A DNA stretch of 64,000 nucleotides, from contig NZ_VCJS01000048.1 in NCBI RefSeq assembly GCF_005893125.1, positions 1 through 64,000 of the forward strand. The letters run 5' to 3'. Within the stretch, counting starts at the first letter, position 1, and every line of letters begins with the position of its first letter. Below the pieces are notes generated by a model. The model made no database searches. It saw only the letters and a list, made by a program, of their open reading frames with translations, and was not told the origin of the DNA. The stretch is from Nonomuraea basaltis (GTDB lineage Bacteria > Actinomycetota > Actinomycetes > Streptosporangiales > Streptosporangiaceae). Of the stretch, positions 1-7,926 are shown one piece after another. The position numbers and the translations under genes were made by a program.

Positions 1-238
1 TGGCAGAACGGCCGTTCTCACGCGCAACGCGTTACGCGATCGCTACCACCCTCCATGCAGCCCCGGCCTCACTCGCGCCTGGAAGTCGCACTCCGTGACC
101 GCTCCCCGGCAAATGCACCAGACCCACTTATCGCCGAAAGTCACATGCGCGACTATTGGCGACGGCGAGGCAGGAGCTTTGCAGCAGGGCCGTCTACTTC
201 ACTAGGAAGGGCCCTCCTAATGGAGTATTCTCATCGAC

Positions 239-481
239 ATGACCGACGGCCTTCCTCCGCACCTGCGCCAGCTCGCCGAGGTCGCGGCGATAGTAGCCGC
301 CGCAGGTGCCACGGCTGACTGGCTGTACCACCTCAAGGGCGACATGTGTGCGCTGCGCGTGATAAAGGATGGCATCATCTCGGTTCCCGTTATGATCCCT
401 GCCGACCCGGATCGCGATCCGGAGCTCTTTCGTGAAGCCCTTAAGCGCCTGGAGGCGGTCACAGAAAGGATGGGCCGATGA
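239..481 (+). CDS. Small protein, HicA-like fold suspected
   Basis: An 80-residue protein whose stop overlaps the start of the next gene (ATGA), so the two are translationally coupled. The predicted order is helix, three strands (residues about 22-52, ending in the hydrophobic ISVPVMIP), then a helix. This resembles the double-stranded-RNA-binding fold of HicA toxins. The Gly-Ser-His catalytic loop of HicA is not present; the equivalent turn reads LKGDMC. A weak GGAG lies 12 bases before the ATG. The partner looks HicB-like, which is the main reason for suggesting a toxin-antitoxin role. It could equally be an unrelated small protein. The 238 bases upstream show no convincing gene. Confidence 0.55.
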   Translation: MTDGLPPHLRQLAEVAAIVAAAGATADWLYHLKGDMCALRVIKDGIISVPVMIPADPDRDPELFREALKRLEAVTERMGR

Positions 482-855
482 GTAAGGCGATCACCTATGT
501 CATCACTTACGAGAACGGGCGGTGGGTGTCGCGTTGTCCCACCGGGGAGATCGAGGGTGTCGGCGTGGCCGGATCCTTGTCGCAACTGGAGCGTGACCTG
601 GCGGAGATCCACGTCTGGGCTTGGCCGGAGAACACCCCTGGCGTGGAGGTCATCTTCGACCTGCCCGTGGACGTGGCCGATGTGGTAACCGAATATCGCC
701 GCGAAAAGGAACTGGCCGAGGCTCACGCCAAGCGCGCCGCAGAGCTGGCCGTCAAGGCTGCAAAAGTTCTCACGAGCCACTGGTCGGAGCCGGACACCGC
801 ACGTGTCATGGGCCTGTCCAAGCAGCGCGTCCACCAGTTGAAGGTCAGCGCTTGA
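478..855 (+). CDS. HicB-like protein with C-terminal HTH (putative antitoxin)
   Basis: A 125-residue protein. The N-terminal part (residues 4-48, YVITYENGRWVSRCP followed by GVGVAGSLSQLERDL) follows the HicB pattern of a strand, a Gly-Trp turn, a Pro and a helix. A charged helical linker follows. The C-terminus (about 105-122, DTARVMGLSKQRVHQL) is a helix-turn-helix of the kind that ends actinobacterial HicB-type antitoxins and would bind the operon's own promoter. It starts four bases inside the preceding gene. Its 3' end overlaps the convergent RelE-like gene by 11 bp. The fold call rests on pattern only. Confidence 0.6.
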   Translation: MSKAITYVITYENGRWVSRCPTGEIEGVGVAGSLSQLERDLAEIHVWAWPENTPGVEVIFDLPVDVADVVTEYRREKELAEAHAKRAAELAVKAAKVLTSHWSEPDTARVMGLSKQRVHQLKVSA

Positions 856-1291
856 CGGTGGTCACGGCGCGCGACACCTTTGGCGCCGTCGCTGAGGCCA
901 GTGCCGATCCACGCAGACGCGGGGTGGGGCGAGCAGTGAACATCGCGAGATTCTTGCGGTCCTGCGCGATCCGGGCGGAGAGCCCCTGGGAGTCCAGGAC
1001 GACGGTTTCGACGTGCTCGATCACGCCGCGCTCGCCGGACCGCCGGGGTCCGCCGTCCCGAAGAGCCTGGCGCCCGTCCGGCGGGGCGAAGTGCCATGCC
1101 ATGGAGTAGACGTCGGTGCTGGCGAGTTTGTGGATGCGCAGGCGTACCGGCCAGGGCACGTGGCCGGCGTGGGCTCCCTGGGCGAGGGCGGGCAAGAAGT
1201 GCTTGCAGACCGCTTCTTTGAATGGCGCGTAATGCTCTGAAGGCAGCCGTGAGAGATCCTGCAGAAACGAGTCGGACCGCTCGTACTTCAA
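845..1291 (-). CDS. RelE/ParE-like toxin
   Basis: A 148-residue protein that begins like RelE/ParE-superfamily ribonucleases and toxins (MKYERSDSFLQDLSRL, a strand then a charged helix). A WPVRLRIHKL strand and a YSMAWHFAPPDGR segment follow, matching the core beta-sheet of the actinobacterial family. The section after residue 70 still aligns with the family pattern (GER..IEHVETV) but is diverged, and the last 45 residues are a basic, Ala-rich tail. It starts inside the stop of the upstream antitoxin reading frame (ATGA at 1288-1291), the usual antitoxin-toxin arrangement. The antitoxin is frameshifted, so this toxin may be weak, dead or neutralised by another antitoxin. Confidence 0.6.
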   Translation of the reverse strand: MKYERSDSFLQDLSRLPSEHYAPFKEAVCKHFLPALAQGAHAGHVPWPVRLRIHKLASTDVYSMAWHFAPPDGRQALRDGGPRRSGERGVIEHVETVVLDSQGLSARIAQDRKNLAMFTARPTPRLRGSALASATAPKVSRAVTTVKR

Positions 1292-1572
1292 GCGGACGTC
1301 CCCCCGCGAATGGCGTCGCTCCCGGCGAAGAGGTCATCCATGCTGTCGAAGCGTCGGCTCCGGCCGTCTCGAAAATCCGCGTCGGCCTCGGCTTCGGCTG
1401 CCTGCCAGCCGGGCGCCCAGTACCAGGCGTCGTCGGCGGAAACTATGGCGGCCACTCCGCGGCTGTGATCGGTCAGGTAGGGGATCGCGCCATCGCTCGG
1501 AGGCGCCACTGATTACCTCGGGCAGGTGGCCGTCGGTGTAGGTCAGGGCATATCCGGGGGGACACACTGCAT
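1288..1572 (-). pseudogene. Phd/YefM-type antitoxin, two frameshifts
   Basis: The antitoxin of the RelE-like gene, readable only by joining three frames. From an ATG at 1572 one frame gives a short PPDMP start. A second frame, from about 1548, gives LTYTDGHLPEVISGASER. A third, from about 1495, gives AIPYLTDHSRGVAAIVSADD, then a Trp-rich and acidic tail ending in RRFDSMDDLFAG. The order is the Phd-type DNA-binding helix, the 'TDH.R.VAAIV' strand and the toxin-binding tail. Two single-base losses would explain it, one in the ATGCCCTGACC stretch near 1549. A 73-residue piece from a GTG at 1509 would lack most of the DNA-binding half. A sequencing error is possible but would need to occur twice. 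Confidence 0.6.
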
Positions 1573-1869
1573 AGTGTAGCCACTCGATTGCTGAATGTAT
1601 GCGGTTGGTCGGCCTTTCTCACCTCCTCCACGCTGTGATTGTTAGTCGTGCAGAAACGGTCACATCTCGCACAAGTGAGAAGGGGATCGATCAGGGCGAA
1701 GCAGGACACGGCGGGAGGACGTGCGGATCGCGGCCCGCCGCGCGGCATCGCCACCCAGCCGGCGATCGCTCCGGTCTGTCGCTGGCCCGAACCCCGGCGT
1801 GAAGCGTACGCTCGGCACGTTCCCCGAGGAGAATTCCGAGTTCCGGCACGTTCCCCCGAGGAGGGTCGC

Positions 1870-2619
1870 ATGACCGTACGCGTGGAGCGCCAGGGCCTCG
1901 TCACCACCGTGGTGATCAGCAGGCCGGAGATGCGCAACGCCGTCGATCGCAAGACCGCCGACGCGCTGGCGGACGCGTTCCGTGACTTCGAGGACTCCGA
2001 CGCCGACGTGGCGGTGCTGTGGGGCGAGGGCGGCACGTTCTGCGCCGGTGCCGACCTCAAGGCGCTCGACAACCACGTCGGCGAGGAGGGCGACGGGCCG
2101 ATGGGCCCGACCAGGATGCGCCTGGCCAAGCCGGTCATCGCCGCCGTCGCCGGGCACGCCGTCGCGGGCGGGCTGGAGCTCGCCCTCTGGTGCGACCTGC
2201 GGGTGGCCGAGGAGGACGCGGTGTTCGGGGTGTTCTGCCGCCGGTGGGGCGTGCCACTGATCGACGGCGGCACGGTACGGCTGCCCCGGCTCATCGGGGA
2301 GTCCAGGGCCATGGACATGATCCTCACCGGGCGGCCGGTGGGCGGGCCGGAGGCGTACGGGATGGGGCTGGCCAACCGGCTCGTCCCCACCGGGACGGCG
2401 CGGCGGCACGCCGAGGAGCTGGCCAGGGAGATCGCCCGCTTCCCGCAGACCTGCCTGCGCGGCGACCGATTGTCCGCGCTGGAACAGGACGGACTCGACG
2501 AGGAGGAGGCGATGCGCAACGAGCTGCGGCACGGGCTGGTGTCGCTGCCCGACGCCGTCGGCGGTGCCGCCAGGTTCGCCGAGGGAGCGGGCCGCCACGG
2601 TGACTTCGGCGCGATCTAG
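1870..2619 (+). CDS. Enoyl-CoA hydratase/isomerase (crotonase) family protein
   Basis: A 249-residue crotonase-fold protein acting on acyl-CoA thioesters in the cytoplasm. The oxyanion-hole segments are visible at residues 57-66 (FCAGADLKAL) and 94-103 (AGHAVAGGLE). The LTGRPV motif follows at about 154. The start is set by a strong GAGGAGG a few bases before the ATG; longer in-frame readings upstream lack this. The segment that carries the second catalytic Glu (the Pro-Glu pair) in classical hydratases reads FCRRWGVPL here, so simple hydratase activity is doubtful; an isomerase or thioester-cleaving role is possible. It has no close operon partner. The 297 bases upstream (1573-1869) hold no clear gene. 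Confidence 0.85.
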   Translation: MTVRVERQGLVTTVVISRPEMRNAVDRKTADALADAFRDFEDSDADVAVLWGEGGTFCAGADLKALDNHVGEEGDGPMGPTRMRLAKPVIAAVAGHAVAGGLELALWCDLRVAEEDAVFGVFCRRWGVPLIDGGTVRLPRLIGESRAMDMILTGRPVGGPEAYGMGLANRLVPTGTARRHAEELAREIARFPQTCLRGDRLSALEQDGLDEEEAMRNELRHGLVSLPDAVGGAARFAEGAGRHGDFGAI

Positions 2620-2775
2620 GGACTGTTTGGACGAACGATCGAGGAGTCCACGCCCATGTCCCATGTGATGAGTTGACGTACTGGAAAATAGCGCAGCCGC
2701 ATCAGGAAGGCGCTGGTGTCATCGTACGGCGACAAGTATTCTGATGTCGCCGAACGATGACAAATTTAGGTTTCC

Positions 2776-3063
2776 ATGTACGCGAAAACTCCGATTGAGC
2801 TCGGCGCGCTCGTACGCCAGCGGCGCCGCGCGCTTGGCCGGACCCAGCAGGCGGTGGCCGACGAGGTCGGAGTGAGCCGTCAGTGGATCGTCCGGCTTGA
2901 GGCCGGCCGGGCCACGCTGGAGCTCGGCCTGGTCATGCGGGCGCTGGGCGTGCTGGGACTCACTATGGAGATCAACGATCCTGCCGCGCCCAGGCGGGCG
3001 ATGTTCCCCGGCAGTCCCATCGACCTGGATGAGGTCCTCGCCGCCGTACGGAGGAACACCTGA
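2776..3063 (+). CDS. XRE-family HTH protein, HipB-like, orphan
   Basis: A 95-residue protein with one XRE/Cro helix-turn-helix at about residues 10-62 (LVRQRRRALGRTQQAVADEVG, then SRQWIVRLEAGRATLELGLVMR). The short tail resembles HipB antitoxins and the similar regulators encoded just before hipA. No HipA kinase follows: after the stop there are about 100 bases with only a tiny open frame, then the LigD-like gene. It may be an orphan antitoxin left after hipA was lost, or a stand-alone regulator. The region just upstream (2620-2775) is rather AT-rich for this genome and probably holds its promoter. Confidence 0.75.
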   Translation: MYAKTPIELGALVRQRRRALGRTQQAVADEVGVSRQWIVRLEAGRATLELGLVMRALGVLGLTMEINDPAAPRRAMFPGSPIDLDEVLAAVRRNT

Positions 3064-3168
3064 TGCCCGGCAGCACGCTGATGGTTTCCCGCCTGCTGCG
3101 CCTGCCACGTGCCGCCGGGCGCGGCTGACCGCCGGGGAATGTCAGGGGCGCCGCGTATCGTGACCTCT

Positions 3169-4380
3169 ATGCCTGACATTGAGGTCGCCGGGCGCGAGGT
3201 CCACATCACCAGCCCCGACAAGGTGGTCTTCCCACAGGGCGGGCACACCAAGCTCGACCTGATCCGCTTCTACGAGGCCGTGGGCGAGGGGGCGCTGCGG
3301 GGCGTACACGGGCGGCCGATGGTGCTCAAGCGGTTCGTGCACGGGATCGAGCAGGAGGCGTTCTTCCAGAAGCGCGCCCCGGCCAAGCGGCCCGATTGGA
3401 TCGAGGTGGCCGAGCTGAAATACCGGTCGGGGCTCAGCGCCGAGGAGGTGGTGTGCACCGACCTTGCCCAGCTGCTGTGGGTGGTCAACCTCGGGTGCGT
3501 CGATCTCAACCCGCATCCGGTCCGCTCCGACGACCTGTCCCGGCCGGACGAGCTGCGCATCGACCTCGACCCGGTGCCGGGCGTCGAGTGGGCGGACGTG
3601 CTGAAGACGGCGCAGGTGGCGCGGGAGGTGCTGGCCGACTACGGGCTGGTGGCGTGGCCCAAGACGTCCGGGTCGCGCGGGTTCCACGTCTATGCGCGGA
3701 TCGAGCGGCGCTGGCCCTTCGCCAAGGTGCGCAAGGCTGCCGAGACGGTGGCGCGGGAGGTCGAGCGGCGGGCGCCCGACCTGGCCACCAGCAAGTGGTG
3801 GAAGGAGGAGCGGCACGGCGTGTTCGTGGACTTCAACCAGAACGCCTACGACCGGACCGTGGCGTCCGCCTATTCGGTGCGGGCCGTGCCCGATGCCCGG
3901 GTTTCCACGCCGCTGACCTGGGACGAGGTGCCTGGGTGCCGCCCTGAGCTCTTCACGATCGAGACCGTGCCCGGGCGGCTGGCCGAGATCGGCGACCCGT
4001 GGGAGGACATGGACCTGCACGCCGGGTCGCTGGACGGGCTGCTGGAGCTGGCCGAGGAGCTCGGGCCGGCGCCGAAGCCGCCCAAGGGGAGCGGGCGACG
4101 GCAGCAGACGATGCCGGTCATCGAGATCGCCAAGGCCGAGCACAAGGACGAGGCCATGGCGGGGTTCGAGCGGTGGAAGGCCCGGCATCCCGAGGTCGCG
4201 GCCAAGCTGGAGCCCGCCGACGTGCTGGTGGACGGCATGCGCGGGCGCAGCAGCGTCTGGTATCGGATCCGGGTCAATCTGCAGCACGTGCCCGAGGGGG
4301 AGCGACCGCCGCAGGAGCCGCTGGAGGTCGACTACGACCCGTGGCGCGGCGCCGGGCCTGCCCCGGGATCGATGGGCTAG
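3169..4380 (+). CDS. LigD-type polymerase domain protein (NHEJ primase/polymerase)
   Basis: A 403-residue member of the archaeo-eukaryotic primase superfamily, the polymerase domain of the LigD repair system. It fills gaps with nucleotides, preferably ribonucleotides, at Ku-bound DNA ends. Metal-binding acidic residues are seen as the DLD pair (D132, D134) and D221 in VFVDFNQN. The nucleotide-contact motif SGSRGFHVYARI is at 167-178, and the YDRTVASAYSVRA segment follows. There is no ligase or nuclease domain. The C-terminal 75 residues are an extension seen in actinobacterial stand-alone forms. The ATG at 3169 was chosen because homology starts at once; a start further upstream is also open. 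Its stop and the convergent SDR stop share CTAG. Confidence 0.85.
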   Translation: MPDIEVAGREVHITSPDKVVFPQGGHTKLDLIRFYEAVGEGALRGVHGRPMVLKRFVHGIEQEAFFQKRAPAKRPDWIEVAELKYRSGLSAEEVVCTDLAQLLWVVNLGCVDLNPHPVRSDDLSRPDELRIDLDPVPGVEWADVLKTAQVAREVLADYGLVAWPKTSGSRGFHVYARIERRWPFAKVRKAAETVAREVERRAPDLATSKWWKEERHGVFVDFNQNAYDRTVASAYSVRAVPDARVSTPLTWDEVPGCRPELFTIETVPGRLAEIGDPWEDMDLHAGSLDGLLELAEELGPAPKPPKGSGRRQQTMPVIEIAKAEHKDEAMAGFERWKARHPEVAAKLEPADVLVDGMRGRSSVWYRIRVNLQHVPEGERPPQEPLEVDYDPWRGAGPAPGSMG

Positions 4381-5270
4381 CCGCGGGTCGGGCGTTCGTA
4401 GCCCTCGTCGCCGCCGTAGACGTGCAGGTCGGGGTCCTGCTCCGGTTGGGTGGCCGGGCTGGTGGGCGAGGCGGTGTGCTCGGAGGCGAAGTCGTCGGAG
4501 ACGATCGGCGCGGGCGGGGTCAGATATTCCTGCCAGGTGATCTTGCCCTTGGGCGTCGCGTCCGTGGTCAGGTCTCCGGCGCGCTGGGCCGCGTACAGGC
4601 GGCCGGGGTAGCGGACGCGCAGACAGGGGCGGCGCTGGTTTCTGGCGCGCAGCCACGCCTTGGCCAGCTCGTCCGTGCCGATCACCTCCGGGCCGCCGAA
4701 CTCGACGTCCGTGCCCAGCGGCCCGGCGGCGAGCAGGGCGGCCGCCCGCGCGGCGACCTCGCCCGTGTGGACCGGCTGCCAGATGACGGTCGGGTCGACG
4801 GGCAGCGCCGGGAGCCCGGCGAAATCGTGCAGCCGCCGGTCGAGCCACTGGTGGAACGGGGTGGCGCGGAGGACCGTCCAGCCCAGTCCGCTCTCGCCGA
4901 CCAGGCGCTCGGCTTCCAGCTTGTACCTGAGGTAGCCGATGGGCGCGCGGTCCGCGCCGACCACCGAGGTGAGCAGCAGGTGCCCGACCCCGGCCTCGCG
5001 GGCGGCGACGATCAGCAGGCGGGTGCCCGGGATGTCCACGGCGCCGCGTCCCCTGCGGCCGCTCGTGGCCAGGTGCGCGACCGCGTCGACGCCGCGCACG
5101 GCCTCCGGGAGGCCGTTGCCGGAGCACAGGTCGCCCCACACCCACTCGACGTTGCCGCGGCTCTCCCTCTTGGTACGGCTCAGCGCCCGCACCTGGTGAC
5201 CCGCCTTGACCAATGCGGGTACCAAGGCGCCGCCCAGCGTCCCCGTGGCTCCCGTAACCAGAATGCGCAT
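4377..5270 (-). CDS. NAD(P)-binding SDR-family protein (NmrA/atypical SDR)
   Basis: A 297-residue Rossmann-fold protein. The dinucleotide-binding motif GATGTLG is at residues 7-13. RALSR at about 28-32 probably binds the cofactor phosphate, and the D..AHLA segment is near 63-68. YLRYK (about 117-121) contributes the tyrosine-lysine pair. It resembles atypical SDRs that act on quinones or serve as redox-sensing NmrA-like proteins. The last 45 residues are a low-complexity acidic tail. It is transcribed divergently from the ThDP enzyme with 67 bp between the two starts, and its stop overlaps that of the LigD-like gene. The substrate cannot be told. Confidence 0.8.
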   Translation of the reverse strand: MRILVTGATGTLGGALVPALVKAGHQVRALSRTKRESRGNVEWVWGDLCSGNGLPEAVRGVDAVAHLATSGRRGRGAVDIPGTRLLIVAAREAGVGHLLLTSVVGADRAPIGYLRYKLEAERLVGESGLGWTVLRATPFHQWLDRRLHDFAGLPALPVDPTVIWQPVHTGEVAARAAALLAAGPLGTDVEFGGPEVIGTDELAKAWLRARNQRRPCLRVRYPGRLYAAQRAGDLTTDATPKGKITWQEYLTPPAPIVSDDFASEHTASPTSPATQPEQDPDLHVYGGDEGYERPTRG

Positions 5271-5299
5271 ACCGGTCCCCTACCCCCGAATCCGGATTG

Positions 5300-5330
5300 T
5301 TGACATGGGCGCGGCGGACCGGGGTAGTGC
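5300..5330 (+). promoter_or_regulatory. Candidate promoter of the ThDP enzyme gene
   Basis: A perfect TTGACA at 5300-5305 is followed, after a rather long 19-bp spacer, by TAGTGC at 5325-5330. The predicted transcription start falls at or next to the ATG at 5338, so the message would be leaderless, which is common in actinobacteria and fits the absence of a ribosome-binding site there. Confidence 0.35.
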
Positions 5331-5337
5331 CGCTCCT

Positions 5338-7104
5338 ATGGCTCGAATCGCATCGGAATCCCTGATCGAACGGCTCGCGGAGTGGGGCGTCGACACTGTC
5401 TTCGGCCTGCCGGGCGACGGCATCAACGGCATCATGGAGGGGCTGCGGCGCCACCGCGACCGGGTGCGCTTCGTCCTCGTGCACCATGAGGAGGCCGCGG
5501 CGTTCATGGCCACCGGCTACGCCAAGGCCACGGGGCGGATCGGGGTCTGCCTGGCCACCTCGGGGCCCGGCGGGATCCACCTGCTTAACGGGCTCTACGA
5601 CGCCAAGCTCGACCACGTGCCCGTGCTGGCGATCACGGGGATGCAGGAGACGTCCGTGCTCGGCACCGGCTACCAGCAGGAGGTCCACCTCGACAAGCTC
5701 TTCGCCGACGTGGCCGAGTACAACATGATGATCACCAACCCTGCGCAGCTGCCGTCGCTGGTGGACCTGGCCGTCAGGACGGCGTACGCGCGGCGTGGGG
5801 TCTCCCATCTCACGCTGCCCAACGACATCCAGGTGGCCGAGGCCGCGGCGGATCCGTACAAACAGGTGGCGCCGGCCCGGGCGCCGCAGACGTCGCCCGT
5901 CTACCTTCAGCCGTCCGGGATCCCGCGGCAGGAGGACATCGAGTGGGCGGCTGAGGTGCTCAACCACGCCGAGCGACCGGCCATGCTGGTCGGGCAGGGT
6001 GCGCTGAACGCCAGGCAGGAGGTGCTGGCGGTGGCCGAGGCGCTCGGGGCGCCCGTGGTCAAGACGCTGCCCGGCAAGGCGGTCATCCCGGACGACTCCC
6101 CGTACACGACCGGCGGGATCGGGCTGCTCGGCACCCGGCCGAGCGAGGAGCTCATGGACGACGCCGACGTGCTGTTCATGGTGGGCACGAACTTCCCGTA
6201 CTCGAAGTTCCTGCCGGCGCCGGGCAAGGCGCGGGTGGTGCAGTTCGAGGCGGATCCGACCAGGGCGGGGGCGCGGATCGCGACCGACGTGCCGGTGGTG
6301 TGCGACGCGAAGGAGGGGCTGGCGGCGCTGCTGCCGCTGCTGAGCCGCCGGGACGGGAGCGCTCATCTGGCGAAATATCAGAACATGATGGCCGAGTGGC
6401 GGGCCGACATGGACGCCCTGGAAAACCCGGACCGCGACCCGATCGCGCCGCAGTATCCGGTCTCCATCCTCGACGAGCTCGCGGCCGATGACGCCATCCT
6501 GACCTGCGACAGCGGCACCATCGCCACCTGGGCGGCCCGGCACTGGACGATCCGCGGCGGGCGCGAGTTCTACCTGTCGGGGACGCTGGCCACGATGGCG
6601 AACGGGCTGCCGTACGCGATCGCGATGCAGCACGCCTTCCCGGAGCGGCAGGTCATCGCGTACGTCGGCGACGGCGGCTTCTCGATGCTCATGGCCGAGT
6701 TCCTGACGGCGGTCCAGCACCGGCTGCCGATCAAGGTGATCATCAACAACAACAACTCGCTCGGTCAGATCCTCTGGGAGCAGATGGTGCTCGGCTACCC
6801 CGAGCACGGCGTGCGCTACGCCGAGCCCGAGGCCGACTTCTCGGCGTGGGCCCGGTCGTGTGGCGGGTTCGGGGCCAAGGTCAGCAAGTCGGACGACGTG
6901 GCCCAGGCGATCGGGCAGGCCCTCGCGCACGACGGCCCGGCGCTGGTGGACGTGGACGTGAACCCGGACGAGCCGCCCATGCCCGGCAAGGTCTCCTACG
7001 ACCAGGCCAAGAGCTTCGCCCAGGCGTTCCTCAAGGGGCAGCCGCGCCGGGCGGCCATCGCCACCACGCTGTTCAAGGACCGGATCCAGAAGATGGGGGA
7101 CTAG
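5338..7104 (+). CDS. Thiamine-diphosphate-requiring enzyme (pyruvate oxidase/acetolactate synthase-like)
   Basis: A 588-residue protein of the acetolactate synthase/pyruvate oxidase superfamily. The N-terminal Pyr domain holds the cofactor-activating Glu in HHEEAAAFMATGYA (about residue 48). The middle Rossmann-like domain may bind FAD or a nucleotide. The C-terminal PP domain has GDGGFSMLMAEF followed by INNNNS (about 443-475), the Mg/ThDP site. The gene stands alone, without a small regulatory subunit, so a biosynthetic acetolactate synthase is unlikely. Pyruvate or 2-oxoacid oxidase/decarboxylase is more likely. An in-frame ATG at 5305 is possible, but the family sequence starts at 5338. 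Its 3' end overlaps the convergent IclR gene by 32 bp. Confidence 0.85.
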   Translation: MARIASESLIERLAEWGVDTVFGLPGDGINGIMEGLRRHRDRVRFVLVHHEEAAAFMATGYAKATGRIGVCLATSGPGGIHLLNGLYDAKLDHVPVLAITGMQETSVLGTGYQQEVHLDKLFADVAEYNMMITNPAQLPSLVDLAVRTAYARRGVSHLTLPNDIQVAEAAADPYKQVAPARAPQTSPVYLQPSGIPRQEDIEWAAEVLNHAERPAMLVGQGALNARQEVLAVAEALGAPVVKTLPGKAVIPDDSPYTTGGIGLLGTRPSEELMDDADVLFMVGTNFPYSKFLPAPGKARVVQFEADPTRAGARIATDVPVVCDAKEGLAALLPLLSRRDGSAHLAKYQNMMAEWRADMDALENPDRDPIAPQYPVSILDELAADDAILTCDSGTIATWAARHWTIRGGREFYLSGTLATMANGLPYAIAMQHAFPERQVIAYVGDGGFSMLMAEFLTAVQHRLPIKVIINNNNSLGQILWEQMVLGYPEHGVRYAEPEADFSAWARSCGGFGAKVSKSDDVAQAIGQALAHDGPALVDVDVNPDEPPMPGKVSYDQAKSFAQAFLKGQPRRAAIATTLFKDRIQKMGD

Positions 7105-7846
7105 CGCACGCCCGCGCGATCTGGTCCGCCACGGCCAGCAGCGGCTCCACCAGCCGGGGCAGCTCGCGGGCCCGGCGCGAGGACACCACGATGCCCAGGG
7201 CAGCCATGGCCCGCCCGTCCACCAGGATCGGCGCGGCCGCCGAGCACGAGCCCAGCGTCATCTCCTCGTAGGTCAGGGCGTATCCCTGGGTGCGGACCGC
7301 CGCCAGCTCCCTGGCCAGCCGGCCGGGCTCGATGATCGTGTGCGGGGTGGGGCGTTCGAGCTTGCGAGCCAGGTAGGACTTGACGAACCAGTCCGGCTCG
7401 TACGCCAGCAGCGCCTTGCCCACGCCCGTCGGGTGCATCGGCAGCCGGCCGCCGGTCCTGGAGACGATGGGCACGGCGCGGCGGCCGTACACCTTGTCCA
7501 CGTACAGCACCTCGAGCCCGTCGCGGACCGCCAGGTGGACGTTCTCGCCCGTGGTCACGAACAGCTCCTGCAGCCACGGACGCGCCACGCCCAGCAGCCT
7601 GCCGGGGGCGAGCTGGCCCAGCTCCCACAGCCGCAGCCCCACCCGCAGCCGCCCGTCGGGGTCGCGGCTCAGCGCCTGCCACTCCTCCAGCTCGGCGACC
7701 AGCCGGTGCGCCGTGCTCAGCGGCACCCCGCTGCGCCGGGCCAGGTCGGTCAGCGTGAGCTGCGGGTGGGCGGCGTCGAACGCGCCGAGGATGGCCAGCA
7801 CCTTGGACGTCACGGTGCGGCCGGATTCGCGGGACCCGCCTGCCAT
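7073..7846 (-). CDS. IclR-family transcriptional regulator (probable pobA regulator)
   Basis: A 257-residue protein. Residues about 10-75 form the winged helix-turn-helix (VLAILGAFDAAHPQ, then LTDLARRSGVPLSTAHRLV). The IclR effector-binding domain follows, with SRTGGRLPMHPTGVGKALLA at about 130-150 and the YALTYEE / GSCSAAAPI segment that lines the ligand pocket. It is divergent from pobA with about 80 bp between starts. This is the usual placement for a regulator that senses 4-hydroxybenzoate or a related aromatic acid. The ATG at 7846 was chosen over one nine codons upstream because the family homology begins soon after it. Confidence 0.85.
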   Translation of the reverse strand: MAGGSRESGRTVTSKVLAILGAFDAAHPQLTLTDLARRSGVPLSTAHRLVAELEEWQALSRDPDGRLRVGLRLWELGQLAPGRLLGVARPWLQELFVTTGENVHLAVRDGLEVLYVDKVYGRRAVPIVSRTGGRLPMHPTGVGKALLAYEPDWFVKSYLARKLERPTPHTIIEPGRLARELAAVRTQGYALTYEEMTLGSCSAAAPILVDGRAMAALGIVVSSRRARELPRLVEPLLAVADQIARACASPPSSGSGP

Positions 7847-7867
7847 GCCCGCAATCCTGCACCTGTT

Positions 7868-7882
7868 TTCCACTCAGCGGAA
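7868..7882. promoter_or_regulatory. Candidate IclR operator between iclR-type gene and pobA
   Basis: An imperfect palindrome TTCCACTCAGCGGAA lies in the 80-bp divergent promoter region. Apart from the central base, only one pair of positions departs from symmetry. TTCC-N7-GGAA spacing is usual for IclR-type sites. Binding by the adjacent regulator is inference. Confidence 0.45.
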
Positions 7883-7926
7883 GAGCTTCCTCGGCTAAAC
7901 CCTGTTCGAGGCAGCATGCTTCCGTC

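Noticed and set aside
55..318. An 87-codon plus-strand frame at the window start
   Set aside because: Arg/Ser/Pro-rich, overlaps the better supported gene at 239, and has no ribosome-binding site.
3063..3128. Short frame after the HipB-like gene as a truncated HipA
   Set aside because: About 21 codons with no resemblance to the HipA N-terminus.
3142..6930. A 1262-codon open frame on the minus strand
   Set aside because: It runs antisense to the LigD-like and ThDP genes and through the SDR gene in another frame. Its sequence is Arg/Pro/His-rich with no family features, a usual artefact of high-GC codon bias.
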